Source: Rhodocyclales bacterium (GTDB lineage: Bacteria > Pseudomonadota > Gammaproteobacteria > Burkholderiales > Rhodocyclaceae). Taken from it: a stretch of 64,000 nt of DNA. Below, piece after piece: positions 8,860 through 16,224 of this stretch. The position numbers and the translations under genes were made by a program. Below the pieces are notes generated by a model. The model was not told where the DNA came from, made no database searches, and saw only the letters and a program-made list of their open reading frames with translations. Position 1 is the first letter of the stretch, and every line of letters begins with the position of its first letter. The stretch spans positions 310,001 through 374,000 of the forward strand of contig JACRMV010000001.1 of NCBI GenBank assembly GCA_016235025.1, read 5' to 3'.

Positions 8860-10119
8860 ATGCAGCTGATTGATCTGGAAACGGGTGTTTCGCCGGAAAC
8901 CACGAAAAGTATTCGACAAACGGCGAAAATTTCTCACGGCGACAATCAAACGATAATTTTGTGGGTCGACGTTCCGGAGGCCTATGCCGAGGGTCTTTCC
9001 GATACAGGGAACCCGTGGCTGTTGGCGATGCTGCCGATGGCAGCGAGCCTGGGTGAAGACATTGAGTTGGCGCTTCCTGTGGATGCGCTGCTCCTCGAGA
9101 ATGTCAAAGGGGTGCTGGCACTCTGGCGTGAATGGTACCCGGAACTGCACGATGTTCGCATCCATTGTCCCGTACTGTCTTATCGGCCATCGCAGACCAC
9201 TCGCACGGCAGCCTTTTTCTCCGGCGGCATTGACTCTTATTTCACCATAGCGCGGCGCATGCCGGGGAACGCGTTCGGGATACCCGCGGTGGGGAAGGTG
9301 GATGATCTGCTGACCGTCTGGGGTTTTGATGTCGGAGTGTATGACGAAGCCCAGTTTCGCCCGCTGGCTGACAAACTCGCGGGAAGCGCCGCCGCCATGA
9401 ACTTGAATCACATCATTGTGCGTACCAACTTGCGCGAGGCCGCCGAAGTCTTCAAAAAAAGCTGGGGCCCGCTGACCTTTGGGGCGGGATTGGCATTTAT
9501 TGGCGCCATATTGGAGAGACGCTTCGGTGAGGTTGTGCTGGGCTCTTCCTACCCTTATGGCGGGCTCATGCCGTGGGGATCGCATCCCATGGTCGACATC
9601 CTTTTTTCAACATCATCACTTGGCATAGCGCATGACGGTGCGAGCTTTACCCGTATTGGAAAGACCGAGATTATGGCGAGGCTTCCTGAAGCTGAAAAGT
9701 CACTACATGTTTGCCAAGCCGCAGGTATTGAAAATTGCTCCCAGTGCGAGAAATGCTATCGCACCATGATCGCGCTGGATATTTTGGGGAAAAGGAAAGC
9801 TTTCACAGGGGTTTTTGACTGGACGCTCTACGTTGTGGAAAAAATTAAAACACTCTATATCGGCGGGGGGGGCGCACAGATTTTTTATCACGAAATGGTG
9901 AGCGTTGCGAAAGATGCGGGACGGACTGACATTGCAACTGCGCTACTTGCGGCATCGCGGCGCTCAAGCAGAATGGCGCCCCTGGTGCATTGGGCGGATT
10001 GGCTCGCTCGCCAGCCTGTGGTGTGGAGATTCGGGGTTGCGTTACGTGCCTTGGTTTTAAGCGGCTCTATTGGGCCACAATATATCCGTCATGCGGCAAA
10101 AGCTTCCGTGTCAGGGTAA
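8860..10119 (+). CDS. PP-loop ATP-pyrophosphatase-like protein, copy 2
   Basis: 419 residues, paralogous to the gene ending at 8858, with the same order of features: SGGIDS at about 120-125 and CSQCEKC at about 293-299. The N-terminal halves of the two proteins are nearly identical (for example LSDTGNPWLLAMLPMAASLG and the segment from GKVDDLLTVWGFDVGVYDE), while the region after about residue 175 diverges, as does the first 35 residues. Tandem placement with one base between genes implies co-expression and possibly a heterodimer. Function unknown; the enzyme class is inferred from the PP-loop and cysteine cluster only. Confidence 0.75.
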   Translation: MQLIDLETGVSPETTKSIRQTAKISHGDNQTIILWVDVPEAYAEGLSDTGNPWLLAMLPMAASLGEDIELALPVDALLLENVKGVLALWREWYPELHDVRIHCPVLSYRPSQTTRTAAFFSGGIDSYFTIARRMPGNAFGIPAVGKVDDLLTVWGFDVGVYDEAQFRPLADKLAGSAAAMNLNHIIVRTNLREAAEVFKKSWGPLTFGAGLAFIGAILERRFGEVVLGSSYPYGGLMPWGSHPMVDILFSTSSLGIAHDGASFTRIGKTEIMARLPEAEKSLHVCQAAGIENCSQCEKCYRTMIALDILGKRKAFTGVFDWTLYVVEKIKTLYIGGGGAQIFYHEMVSVAKDAGRTDIATALLAASRRSSRMAPLVHWADWLARQPVVWRFGVALRALVLSGSIGPQYIRHAAKASVSG

Positions 10120-10205
10120 TGCCCTTTTAATGAGTCTATTTTCACGATCGGGGGGTTATCTGCACGCAGTATGATTGCTTCCAGGTTGTCCTGAATAAAA
10201 TCAAT

Positions 10206-11429
10206 GTGATCCTATCCGCGCTGACGAAACTCGCCCTCCGTAACCTGCTGCGCCATCGTCGTCGCGCATTGATCGCCATATTTTCGGTGGCTTTGGGAAC
10301 AGCGGCGCTGGCAGTGGCCAGCGGTTTTATCGCCGGGATGTTCGCCGACTTTCGCGAAGCGACGATCGAGTCGCAGTATGCGCATATCCAGATCACGCGG
10401 CCGGGTTATCACGAGAATGGCCTGGCGGATCCTGCCCGGTATTTATTGCCGAATGATGCAGCGGCAAAAATGTTAAGCACGCTGCCGCATGTTCGTGCCT
10501 GGGGGCCACGACTTGGACTGACGGGTTTGATCAGTCATGGCGAATCCACACTTTCTTTCGTTGGCGAGGGATTTGATCCTGCGCATGATTTGACGGGCGA
10601 CCGCTCTTTGAAGATTGTCCAGGGGCATCGTCTGGGCGCCGCCGACCATGACCGGATTTTGCTGGGCAAGGGGTTGGCAACGCTCCTGGGGGTTCAGGCG
10701 GGCGATGCCGTGGTGGTGTTGGTGGATACGCCTGCCAGTGGCTTGAGCGCCATTGATGCAAAAGTGGCCGGGGTGTTCGAGTCTGTGAGCAAGGCGTATG
10801 ACGATAGTGCGCTGCTGGTTCACATTCAAGCCGCGCGCAAACTGCTCAAGGTGGAGGGTGCGCATGGCTGGCTGGTTTATCTGGATAAAACAGAGAATAC
10901 CCCGAGCGTGGCGGAAGACTTGCGCACGCGCTTTGGCGCCCCCGGATTCGAGGTGCGCACCTGGGATCAGCTGGCGGAGTTTTATCGGCGGGCGGTGGAT
11001 CTGTTCCAGCAACAGCTGGACGTAGTTCGTTTTATCGTGGTGGCGATTATCTTGCTGGGGATCAGCAATACGATGATGATGAGTGTGATGGAGCGCACCG
11101 GAGAAATCGGCACCGCCATGGCGCTTGGGGTGCGGCGACGCATTCTGCTCGGGCAGTTTTTGTTGGAAGGCGCGTTCATTGGATTGCTGGGCAGCCTGGC
11201 CGGGCTTGCGCTGGCTGTCATGATCGGGTGGGGTATCGATGCGCTGCATATTGATATGCCGCCGCCGCCGGGGCTGACGCGGGGCTATCTTGCGCATCTG
11301 GTCTTTACGCCGGCGACAGCGGTGGAGGCGCTGCTGGTGGGCCTCGGCACTACGACGCTGGCGAGTCTGTATCCGGCCTGGCGGGCATCGCGCATGGTGA
11401 TCGTGGATGCGATCCGCCATAACAAATAA
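10206..11429 (+). CDS. FtsX-type ABC permease, copy 1
   Basis: 407 residues with the MacB/LolC topology: one N-terminal membrane helix (ALIAIFSVALGTAALAVASG, about residues 22-41), a large periplasmic domain, and three C-terminal helices (from VVRFIVVAIILLGISNTMMM onward). FtsX permeases pull lipoproteins or peptides out of the inner membrane using a LolD-like ATPase. The start is GTG at 10206. It is followed by a second permease after 9 bp, so the two may form a heterodimer. The best partner ATPase in the window is at 1788-2573. A short AT-rich gap of 86 bp precedes it and no promoter stands out there. Confidence 0.85.
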   Translation: MILSALTKLALRNLLRHRRRALIAIFSVALGTAALAVASGFIAGMFADFREATIESQYAHIQITRPGYHENGLADPARYLLPNDAAAKMLSTLPHVRAWGPRLGLTGLISHGESTLSFVGEGFDPAHDLTGDRSLKIVQGHRLGAADHDRILLGKGLATLLGVQAGDAVVVLVDTPASGLSAIDAKVAGVFESVSKAYDDSALLVHIQAARKLLKVEGAHGWLVYLDKTENTPSVAEDLRTRFGAPGFEVRTWDQLAEFYRRAVDLFQQQLDVVRFIVVAIILLGISNTMMMSVMERTGEIGTAMALGVRRRILLGQFLLEGAFIGLLGSLAGLALAVMIGWGIDALHIDMPPPPGLTRGYLAHLVFTPATAVEALLVGLGTTTLASLYPAWRASRMVIVDAIRHNK

Positions 11430-11438
11430 GGGGGCGGT

Positions 11439-12659
11439 GTGTTCGGGCTCTTCAAGTTAGCCAGTCGCAATGTTTTTCGGCATCGTGGGCGCACGCTGAT
11501 GACGCTGGCGTCGATTGTGTTTGGCGTGGCTGCGCTGATTCTGGCGGGCGGTTTCATCGAGGATACGATCGTGGAGACGGGCGAATCCATGATTCGTTCA
11601 AGCACCGGCCATCTTCAAGTTGCCCGTCAGGGGTATTGGCAATACGGGGTGCGCAGTCCGGAAAAGTATCTGATGGAGAACCCGGAGACCCTGCGCCGTG
11701 AATTGGCTGCGGCCCCCGGGGTAGAGGATGTGATGCTGCGCATCGGATTTTCAGGGTTGTTGGGCAACGGCCGGACGGATTGGTCGATTGTTGGCGAAGG
11801 GGTGGAGCCATCGCGTGAGAAAAGGTTGGCCAGTTACATCACCGTGCTTGCTGGTCGTCGGCTGGAGGACAGCGACAGGTTCGGCATGATGATCGGTCAG
11901 GGTGTTGCAAGGGCACTGAAACTGCAACCGGGCGATCCTGTTACCTTGCTGGTCAGCACCGCCGGCGGGGCGACTAATCTGCTTGAGTTTCAGGTGACTG
12001 GAGTATTCCAGACTTTTTCCAAGGATTACGATGCACGCGCTGTACGCATTTCCCTGGCGGCAGCCCAGGAGCTGCTGGCGACTTCGGGGGCGCATACTGG
12101 GGTGATATTGCTCAAGAATACGGCAGATACCGATCGCGTCGCGAGCTGGATACAAGACAAACTGGGTAACCAGGCGTATGAAATAAAAACCTGGGTTGAG
12201 CTGAATGTGTTTTATACCCAGACGGTCACGCTGTATCGGCAACAATTCGGCTTTCTGGTGGTGATTATCCTGGCCATGCTGCTGATGAGTGTTTCCAATA
12301 CCGTGAATATGGGCATTTTTGAACGTGTCAGTGAGTTTGGCACCATGATGGCAATGGGGGATCGGTCGTCCCATATTTTCTCGCTGATTGTGTTCGAGAG
12401 TCTTTGGCTGGGCCTTTTGGGTTCGCTCGGCGGGGTGTTGCTTGGTATCGTGTTGGCTCAGGTAATTTCGATGGTGGGGATTCCCATGCCGCCCCCGCCG
12501 AATGCAGACCAAGGTTATATTTCCCATATCTTGGTGGTACCCAAGGTCGTTGCCTTGTCATTTATTGTCGGAACGGCGGCGGCTGTGCTGGCATCTTTCC
12601 GGCCGGCGCGAACGGTCAGCCGCAAACCGATTGCCGATGCCTTGCGCGAAGGAGTCTGA
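11439..12659 (+). CDS. FtsX-type ABC permease, copy 2
   Basis: 406 residues, homologous in layout to the preceding permease: helix at about residues 20-40 (LMTLASIVFGVAALILAGGF), periplasmic domain, then QFGFLVVIILAMLLMSVSNT and two further helices with the MPPPPNADQGYISH loop that parallels MPPPPGLTRGYLAH in copy 1. The GTG start at 11439 follows AAGGGGGCG, 9 bp after the stop of copy 1. Together with the ATPase at 1.8 kb, the LolA-like periplasmic protein and the DUF1302 barrel, it could form a route across the envelope (inference). Confidence 0.85.
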   Translation: MFGLFKLASRNVFRHRGRTLMTLASIVFGVAALILAGGFIEDTIVETGESMIRSSTGHLQVARQGYWQYGVRSPEKYLMENPETLRRELAAAPGVEDVMLRIGFSGLLGNGRTDWSIVGEGVEPSREKRLASYITVLAGRRLEDSDRFGMMIGQGVARALKLQPGDPVTLLVSTAGGATNLLEFQVTGVFQTFSKDYDARAVRISLAAAQELLATSGAHTGVILLKNTADTDRVASWIQDKLGNQAYEIKTWVELNVFYTQTVTLYRQQFGFLVVIILAMLLMSVSNTVNMGIFERVSEFGTMMAMGDRSSHIFSLIVFESLWLGLLGSLGGVLLGIVLAQVISMVGIPMPPPPNADQGYISHILVVPKVVALSFIVGTAAAVLASFRPARTVSRKPIADALREGV

Positions 12660-12812
12660 ATCGGGCGGGCGCTGCAACTTCCGTGGCACTGTCACACAAG
12701 GTATCATGGCCCCTTTATGCAGCTGGATTCACACAAGTTATTTTATGGCCACGATTACTTGTTGTTATCACGAATGCCTTCGTGACATTCTCACGCTCTC
12801 GTCGAGGCATTC

Positions 12813-14198
12813 ATGATCAAGACCGTGCTGGGGCATACACTGCGGACGGCAACTTTGCTGCAGATACTCATCGATTTCAGTTTTATTTTCGTTGGCATCC
12901 TCATCGCAGCCATGTGGGTCAGGAGCGGTTTGCCAATTGATACGGTCTTGCTGGTTTCCTATGCGGGGATTCTCGCCCTGACTTCACTGGTGGTTAATAG
13001 CTGGCTGGGGTTTTATCAACGGATTCATGATCGGACGGTTGAAGATTCGCAGGCGCGGGCGGTGCTGGCGCTTCATCTTTCAGTGCCGATCGCCTATCTG
13101 ATTTTTCTGCTGCTGCCGATTGCGGAAGCAGATCGGGTGTTTCTCGAACTCAGTGGCATGGCTGCGCTCTTTGGCATGTTGTCCCACCGGGTTTTTGCTT
13201 CGCATCGTAAAAGCAGGGCACGTGTCGTTCATCGTATCCTTGTGTTCGGGGTGGGCAAGGAAGCGGCGAAAGTGGCTGCCTCGTTGAACCAGGAAGACCC
13301 GACCATTCAGATAGTGGGCTTTTATCCCGGGCCAATGTGCAAGGAAATAGCGGTCTCTCAAGATCGGGTGCTGCCACAAACGATGCCTTTGGCGGATACC
13401 GCCGTTTTCCACCAGGTTGATGAGATTGTTGTGGCCATAGATGACCGTCGCGGGGGGCGTTTGCCGCTGAGGGAACTGCTTGATTGCCGGGTATCGGGTA
13501 TTTTGGTTCTGGATATGTCGAGCCACTTTGAGCGCATGCTGGGACAGATTCGGCTCGATGCCTTGCGGGCGGGCTGGCTGATTTTTGGCGACGGGTTTCG
13601 TCAGGGGGTGCGACGCTCGTTCATCAAACGGAGCTTTGACATCATTGCGGCTGTGATCCTGCTGATTGTTTTCTCTCCGTTGATGTTGATTACGGCTTTG
13701 CTCATTTTTCTCGAGGATGGCGCTCCGGTGCTTTACCGCCAGGAGCGGGTTGGGCTTAATGGGCGGTTGTTCAATGTGATCAAGTTCCGCAGCATGCGGC
13801 GCGACGCGGAAAGCGACGGGAAGCCGCGCTGGGCGGCTGCGAATGATGATCGCACGACACGTGTCGGGCGCTTTATACGCAAGTTGCGCATTGACGAATT
13901 GCCGCAGCTTTTTTGCGTACTCGAGGGCACCATGAGTATGGTGGGTCCTCGACCGGAACGCGCTTTCTTTGTGGATCAGCTAACCAAGGAAATCCCTTTT
14001 TACGCCATCCGGCACAGCGTGAAACCCGGCGTAACGGGTTGGGCCCAGGTGAGATACCACTATGGTGCTTCGGTCGAAGATGCTGTGCAAAAGCTGCAAT
14101 ATGATCTTTACTATGTCAAAAATCATACCCTCTTGCTGGATCTGGTGATTATCTTTGAAACCGTCGGTGTTGTTGTGGGCGGAAAAGGGGCGCAATAG
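12813..14198 (+). CDS. epsB: PEP-CTERM system-associated sugar transferase
   Basis: 461-residue polyprenyl-phosphate glycosyl-1-phosphate transferase that would attach the first sugar phosphate to undecaprenyl phosphate in exopolysaccharide synthesis. Four N-terminal membrane helices are followed by a nucleotide-binding-like domain (RILVFGVGKEAAKVAAS), then a fifth helix (FDIIAAVILLIVFSPLMLIT) and the catalytic sugar-transferase domain with YRQERVGLNGRLFNVIKFRSM, KLRIDELPQ and MSMVGPRPER. The overall form fits the EpsB-type transferase that travels with exosortase systems. The symbol is given on that basis. Products are likely used with the glycosyltransferases at 27-30 kb. The 153-bp gap upstream holds no promoter that I would call. 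Confidence 0.88.
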   Translation: MIKTVLGHTLRTATLLQILIDFSFIFVGILIAAMWVRSGLPIDTVLLVSYAGILALTSLVVNSWLGFYQRIHDRTVEDSQARAVLALHLSVPIAYLIFLLLPIAEADRVFLELSGMAALFGMLSHRVFASHRKSRARVVHRILVFGVGKEAAKVAASLNQEDPTIQIVGFYPGPMCKEIAVSQDRVLPQTMPLADTAVFHQVDEIVVAIDDRRGGRLPLRELLDCRVSGILVLDMSSHFERMLGQIRLDALRAGWLIFGDGFRQGVRRSFIKRSFDIIAAVILLIVFSPLMLITALLIFLEDGAPVLYRQERVGLNGRLFNVIKFRSMRRDAESDGKPRWAAANDDRTTRVGRFIRKLRIDELPQLFCVLEGTMSMVGPRPERAFFVDQLTKEIPFYAIRHSVKPGVTGWAQVRYHYGASVEDAVQKLQYDLYYVKNHTLLLDLVIIFETVGVVVGGKGAQ

Positions 14199-14206
14199 CC
14201 AAAAAG

Positions 14207-14226
14207 TGTCAGGTTTTCTTACACTC
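14207..14226 (+). promoter_or_regulatory. candidate upstream activating site (PrsR?)
   Basis: TGTCAGGTTTTCTTACACTC matches the element at 6449-6468 at 15 of 20 positions. Its distance to the -24 GG is 10 bp (one helical turn) shorter than in the first case, so both sites face the promoter on the same side of the helix. Confidence 0.55.
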
Positions 14227-14277
14227 TATCTTTCTGGTATTATGGTTTCAAGATATAAATCAGCTTGTTATATGTAT

Positions 14278-14293
14278 TGGCGTAATATTTGCT
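14278..14293 (+). promoter_or_regulatory. sigma-54 promoter of Tat-type secreted protein gene
   Basis: TGGCGTAATATTTGCT has the GG-N10-GC spacing (GG 14279-14280, GC 14291-14292) and the TTGCT of the -12 element. It lies 127 bp before the ATG at 14420. Confidence 0.7.
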
Positions 14294-14307
14294 TATACTT
14301 TGGTGTT

Positions 14308-14361
14308 GCTGCCTATGTGTGGTTTTCTGGCAAAAAATATTTTTCAAACAACACAGGCAGC
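14308..14361 (+). other. leader mRNA stem-loop
   Basis: GCTGCCTATGTGT (14308-14320) pairs with ACACAGGCAGC (14351-14361) with a two-base bulge and a 30-base AT-rich loop. It sits in the untranslated leader between the sigma-54 promoter and the ATG at 14420. No T-run follows, so it is not a classic terminator; a role in mRNA stability or translation is possible. Confidence 0.5.
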
Positions 14362-14419
14362 GAGATAATTCATCAGCTTGCTAATGATTAAAGCGGCAAA
14401 TTTGCAGAAGGAGCAAACC

Positions 14420-14998
14420 ATGGACTTACCCGGTCGTCTCGCCAGTTCTGAGAGTCAGCCCAAGGAAAACAAGCAGCATACCCGTCGGCGCTTTATCCGT
14501 GGCGTTGGAGTGGCTGTACCCGTCATCATGACGATTCGCTCTTCTTCGGCTTTGTCTGCGCAGTGTTTTGCGCCCTCGGCTGCAGCCTCGATTGCGCTGT
14601 TGCACAGCCGCCTGGATCGCGAGCACGCGGACTGTCTGGGCCGGACGCCGGGGTTCTGGAAAAATGCTGCCAAGCCAGACCATCCCAATCATAATTTTTG
14701 GGTAACTGCGGGCGGGGAAGGCGTTCTATTCTCTACCATATTTGGTAGCGGCTTTCCTGGGAAAACGCTGAAAGATGTCTTGGGCCTTGGGGGGAATCAA
14801 AATTACGAGGCTCTTGGCAGACACTTGGCAGCGGCTTATCTCAACCATCAAATTGGCTGGGTTCCTGATACCGTGCTGAGCATACAAGACCTGATCGACA
14901 TGTGGAACGGTCGTGCAGGTTCGTATTCGCCGACGGCGGGTGTGACATGGAATGCAGATCAAATCGTTGCCTACCTGCTAACGACCATGCCGCTCTGA
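14420..14998 (+). CDS. Tat-type secreted protein with TPGFWKN motif
   Basis: 192 residues, function unknown. The N-terminus has TRRRFIRGVGVAVPVIMTI, a twin-arginine-like signal, followed by SSSALSAQC. The mature part carries CLGRTPGFWKNAAKPDHPNHN, a motif seen in several secreted or cell-surface proteins, and no membrane anchor or sorting signal at the C-terminus. The start at 14420 is supported by GAAGGAG seven bases upstream; an upstream in-frame ATG at 14378 lacks a good site. It has its own sigma-54 promoter, upstream element and leader hairpin, and is followed by the PqqD-like/HprK-related genes, so it may be a product handled by that set (inference). Confidence 0.65.
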   Translation: MDLPGRLASSESQPKENKQHTRRRFIRGVGVAVPVIMTIRSSSALSAQCFAPSAAASIALLHSRLDREHADCLGRTPGFWKNAAKPDHPNHNFWVTAGGEGVLFSTIFGSGFPGKTLKDVLGLGGNQNYEALGRHLAAAYLNHQIGWVPDTVLSIQDLIDMWNGRAGSYSPTAGVTWNADQIVAYLLTTMPL

Positions 14999-15040
14999 TC
15001 TTTCATGTCATAGTCCAGATGTTGCTATTTTGCTGACAAT

Positions 15041-15310
15041 TTGTTCGAAAGCAACTTGTTCTCTGTGCCCCGTTTGAATCTCGATGTACGCCCCTGCGAG
15101 GATGGCATCTTGGTCTACGACCACACGGCACGTACAACACATTTGATTCATCCCGCAACGTGGGATTTTTTCGTTTCTCTATCACAGTCAAACCCCTTGG
15201 CGGCACAGTTTGATCTGGGCGAACTGGATGCCGAGATGCCGACGGATGGAAATAACCGTCTGGCAATGGTCAATGCGCTGGAGCGTGCGGGTCTCATCAT
15301 GCGATGCTGA
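15041..15310 (+). CDS. PqqD-like peptide chaperone of HprK-related system
   Basis: 89 residues with the PqqD fold pattern (a beta-rich segment LDVRPCEDGILVYDHTARTTHLIHP, then helical DFFVSLSQ). PqqD-type proteins hold a precursor peptide for a modifying enzyme. It overlaps the next gene, an HprK-related kinase, by 7 bp, which is the arrangement of the so-called HPr-rel-A system in exosortase-bearing bacteria. The start is uncertain: TTG at 15041 is the longest reading, GTG at 15065 is an alternative; neither has a strong ribosome-binding site. Confidence 0.75.
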   Translation: MFESNLFSVPRLNLDVRPCEDGILVYDHTARTTHLIHPATWDFFVSLSQSNPLAAQFDLGELDAEMPTDGNNRLAMVNALERAGLIMRC

Positions 15311-16224
15311 GGCTGGACGCTGTTACAGATGCCGACTTTGCACGTAGCTTGCGAGGCGGCACGTTCCGGCTCCAGGTAGGTGGGTTCGCAATACGCATTG
15401 ATAGCGACTCTGCGGCGCTTCGTTCCGGGTTGCGCCAAGTGTATGCCCATTATCCGGTATCACTTTCGGGTGGTTGCTATGATTTTGATCTCGCCATTCG
15501 ACCGGCATCTTTTTTGCGGCGTTGGTTCCGGCCGAATGTTGTTTTTTCCCTTTCCGGTCAAGCGCCTTTTCTGCCCATGGCGGCCGATCATGCGCATGCA
15601 TTGTTCGAATGGGGGCTGAACTGGACGATAGGCAGCTCGGTTCATCAATACCTTATTCTTCATTCGGCGGTTGTCGAGAAGCAGGGCAAGGGAATCATGC
15701 TGTCGGCTGCCTCGGGCAGCGGAAAGAGTACGCTGACAGCAGAACTGGCGCTGCGCGGCTGGCGGCTTTTCTCGGATGAACTGGCCTTGATTGACGGGCC
15801 GGCATTAAGGCTGACTCCTTTTCCGCGTCCTGTCAGTTTGAAAAACCAGTCGATCGATCTGCTGCGCAGGCGGCATCCCGGAGCGCAGTTTGGCCCATTG
15901 GCGCACGATACCCAGAAGGGGACGATTGCCCACCTGCGGGCGCCTGATGAGTCGATTGATCGTGCTACTGAAACGGCGCCGCCTTCATTGATTATCTTTC
16001 CCAAATGGACAACTGGCGCGCCGCTACGCGTGCAGCCCGTGGGTGCAGGGCAAGCGGCCATGCGCCTGATTGACCAATCCTTCAACTACCCCGTGCTGGG
16101 GCCGCTGGGGTTTTCACGGCTGGCTGATCTGGCGCAATCTGCTCCGGCCTGGGAACTTGAATACTCATCGCTGGACGATGCTGTCGCTGCACTCGATGAC
16201 CTGCTGGCCGACGTTGATGCCTAG
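15304..16224 (+). CDS. HprK-related kinase A
   Basis: 306 residues related to the C-terminal kinase domain of HPr kinase/phosphorylase. The P-loop is SAASGSGKSTLTAEL (about residues 134-148), followed by WRLFSDELALID, where the SDE segment matches the second acidic motif of HprK. The N-terminal part is unlike HprK regulatory domains. It is sandwiched between a PqqD-like gene (7-bp overlap) and a nucleotidyltransferase-like gene (8-bp overlap). Its phosphorylation target is not known; HPr itself is not encoded nearby. Confidence 0.85.
   Translation: MLRLDAVTDADFARSLRGGTFRLQVGGFAIRIDSDSAALRSGLRQVYAHYPVSLSGGCYDFDLAIRPASFLRRWFRPNVVFSLSGQAPFLPMAADHAHALFEWGLNWTIGSSVHQYLILHSAVVEKQGKGIMLSAASGSGKSTLTAELALRGWRLFSDELALIDGPALRLTPFPRPVSLKNQSIDLLRRRHPGAQFGPLAHDTQKGTIAHLRAPDESIDRATETAPPSLIIFPKWTTGAPLRVQPVGAGQAAMRLIDQSFNYPVLGPLGFSRLADLAQSAPAWELEYSSLDDAVAALDDLLADVDA

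Noticed and set aside
12705-12720. Sigma-54-like TGGCCCCTTTATGC before epsB
   Set aside because: The GG-GC spacing is 9, not 10, and no upstream element like those at 6449 and 14207 is present.
15329-15343. ATGCCGACTTTGC, partial match to the dispersed repeat
   Set aside because: Only about 9 core bases match; likely chance. The same applies to CGCCGACTTTCGC at 10347 and to GTGTCACCGGCG at 17614.
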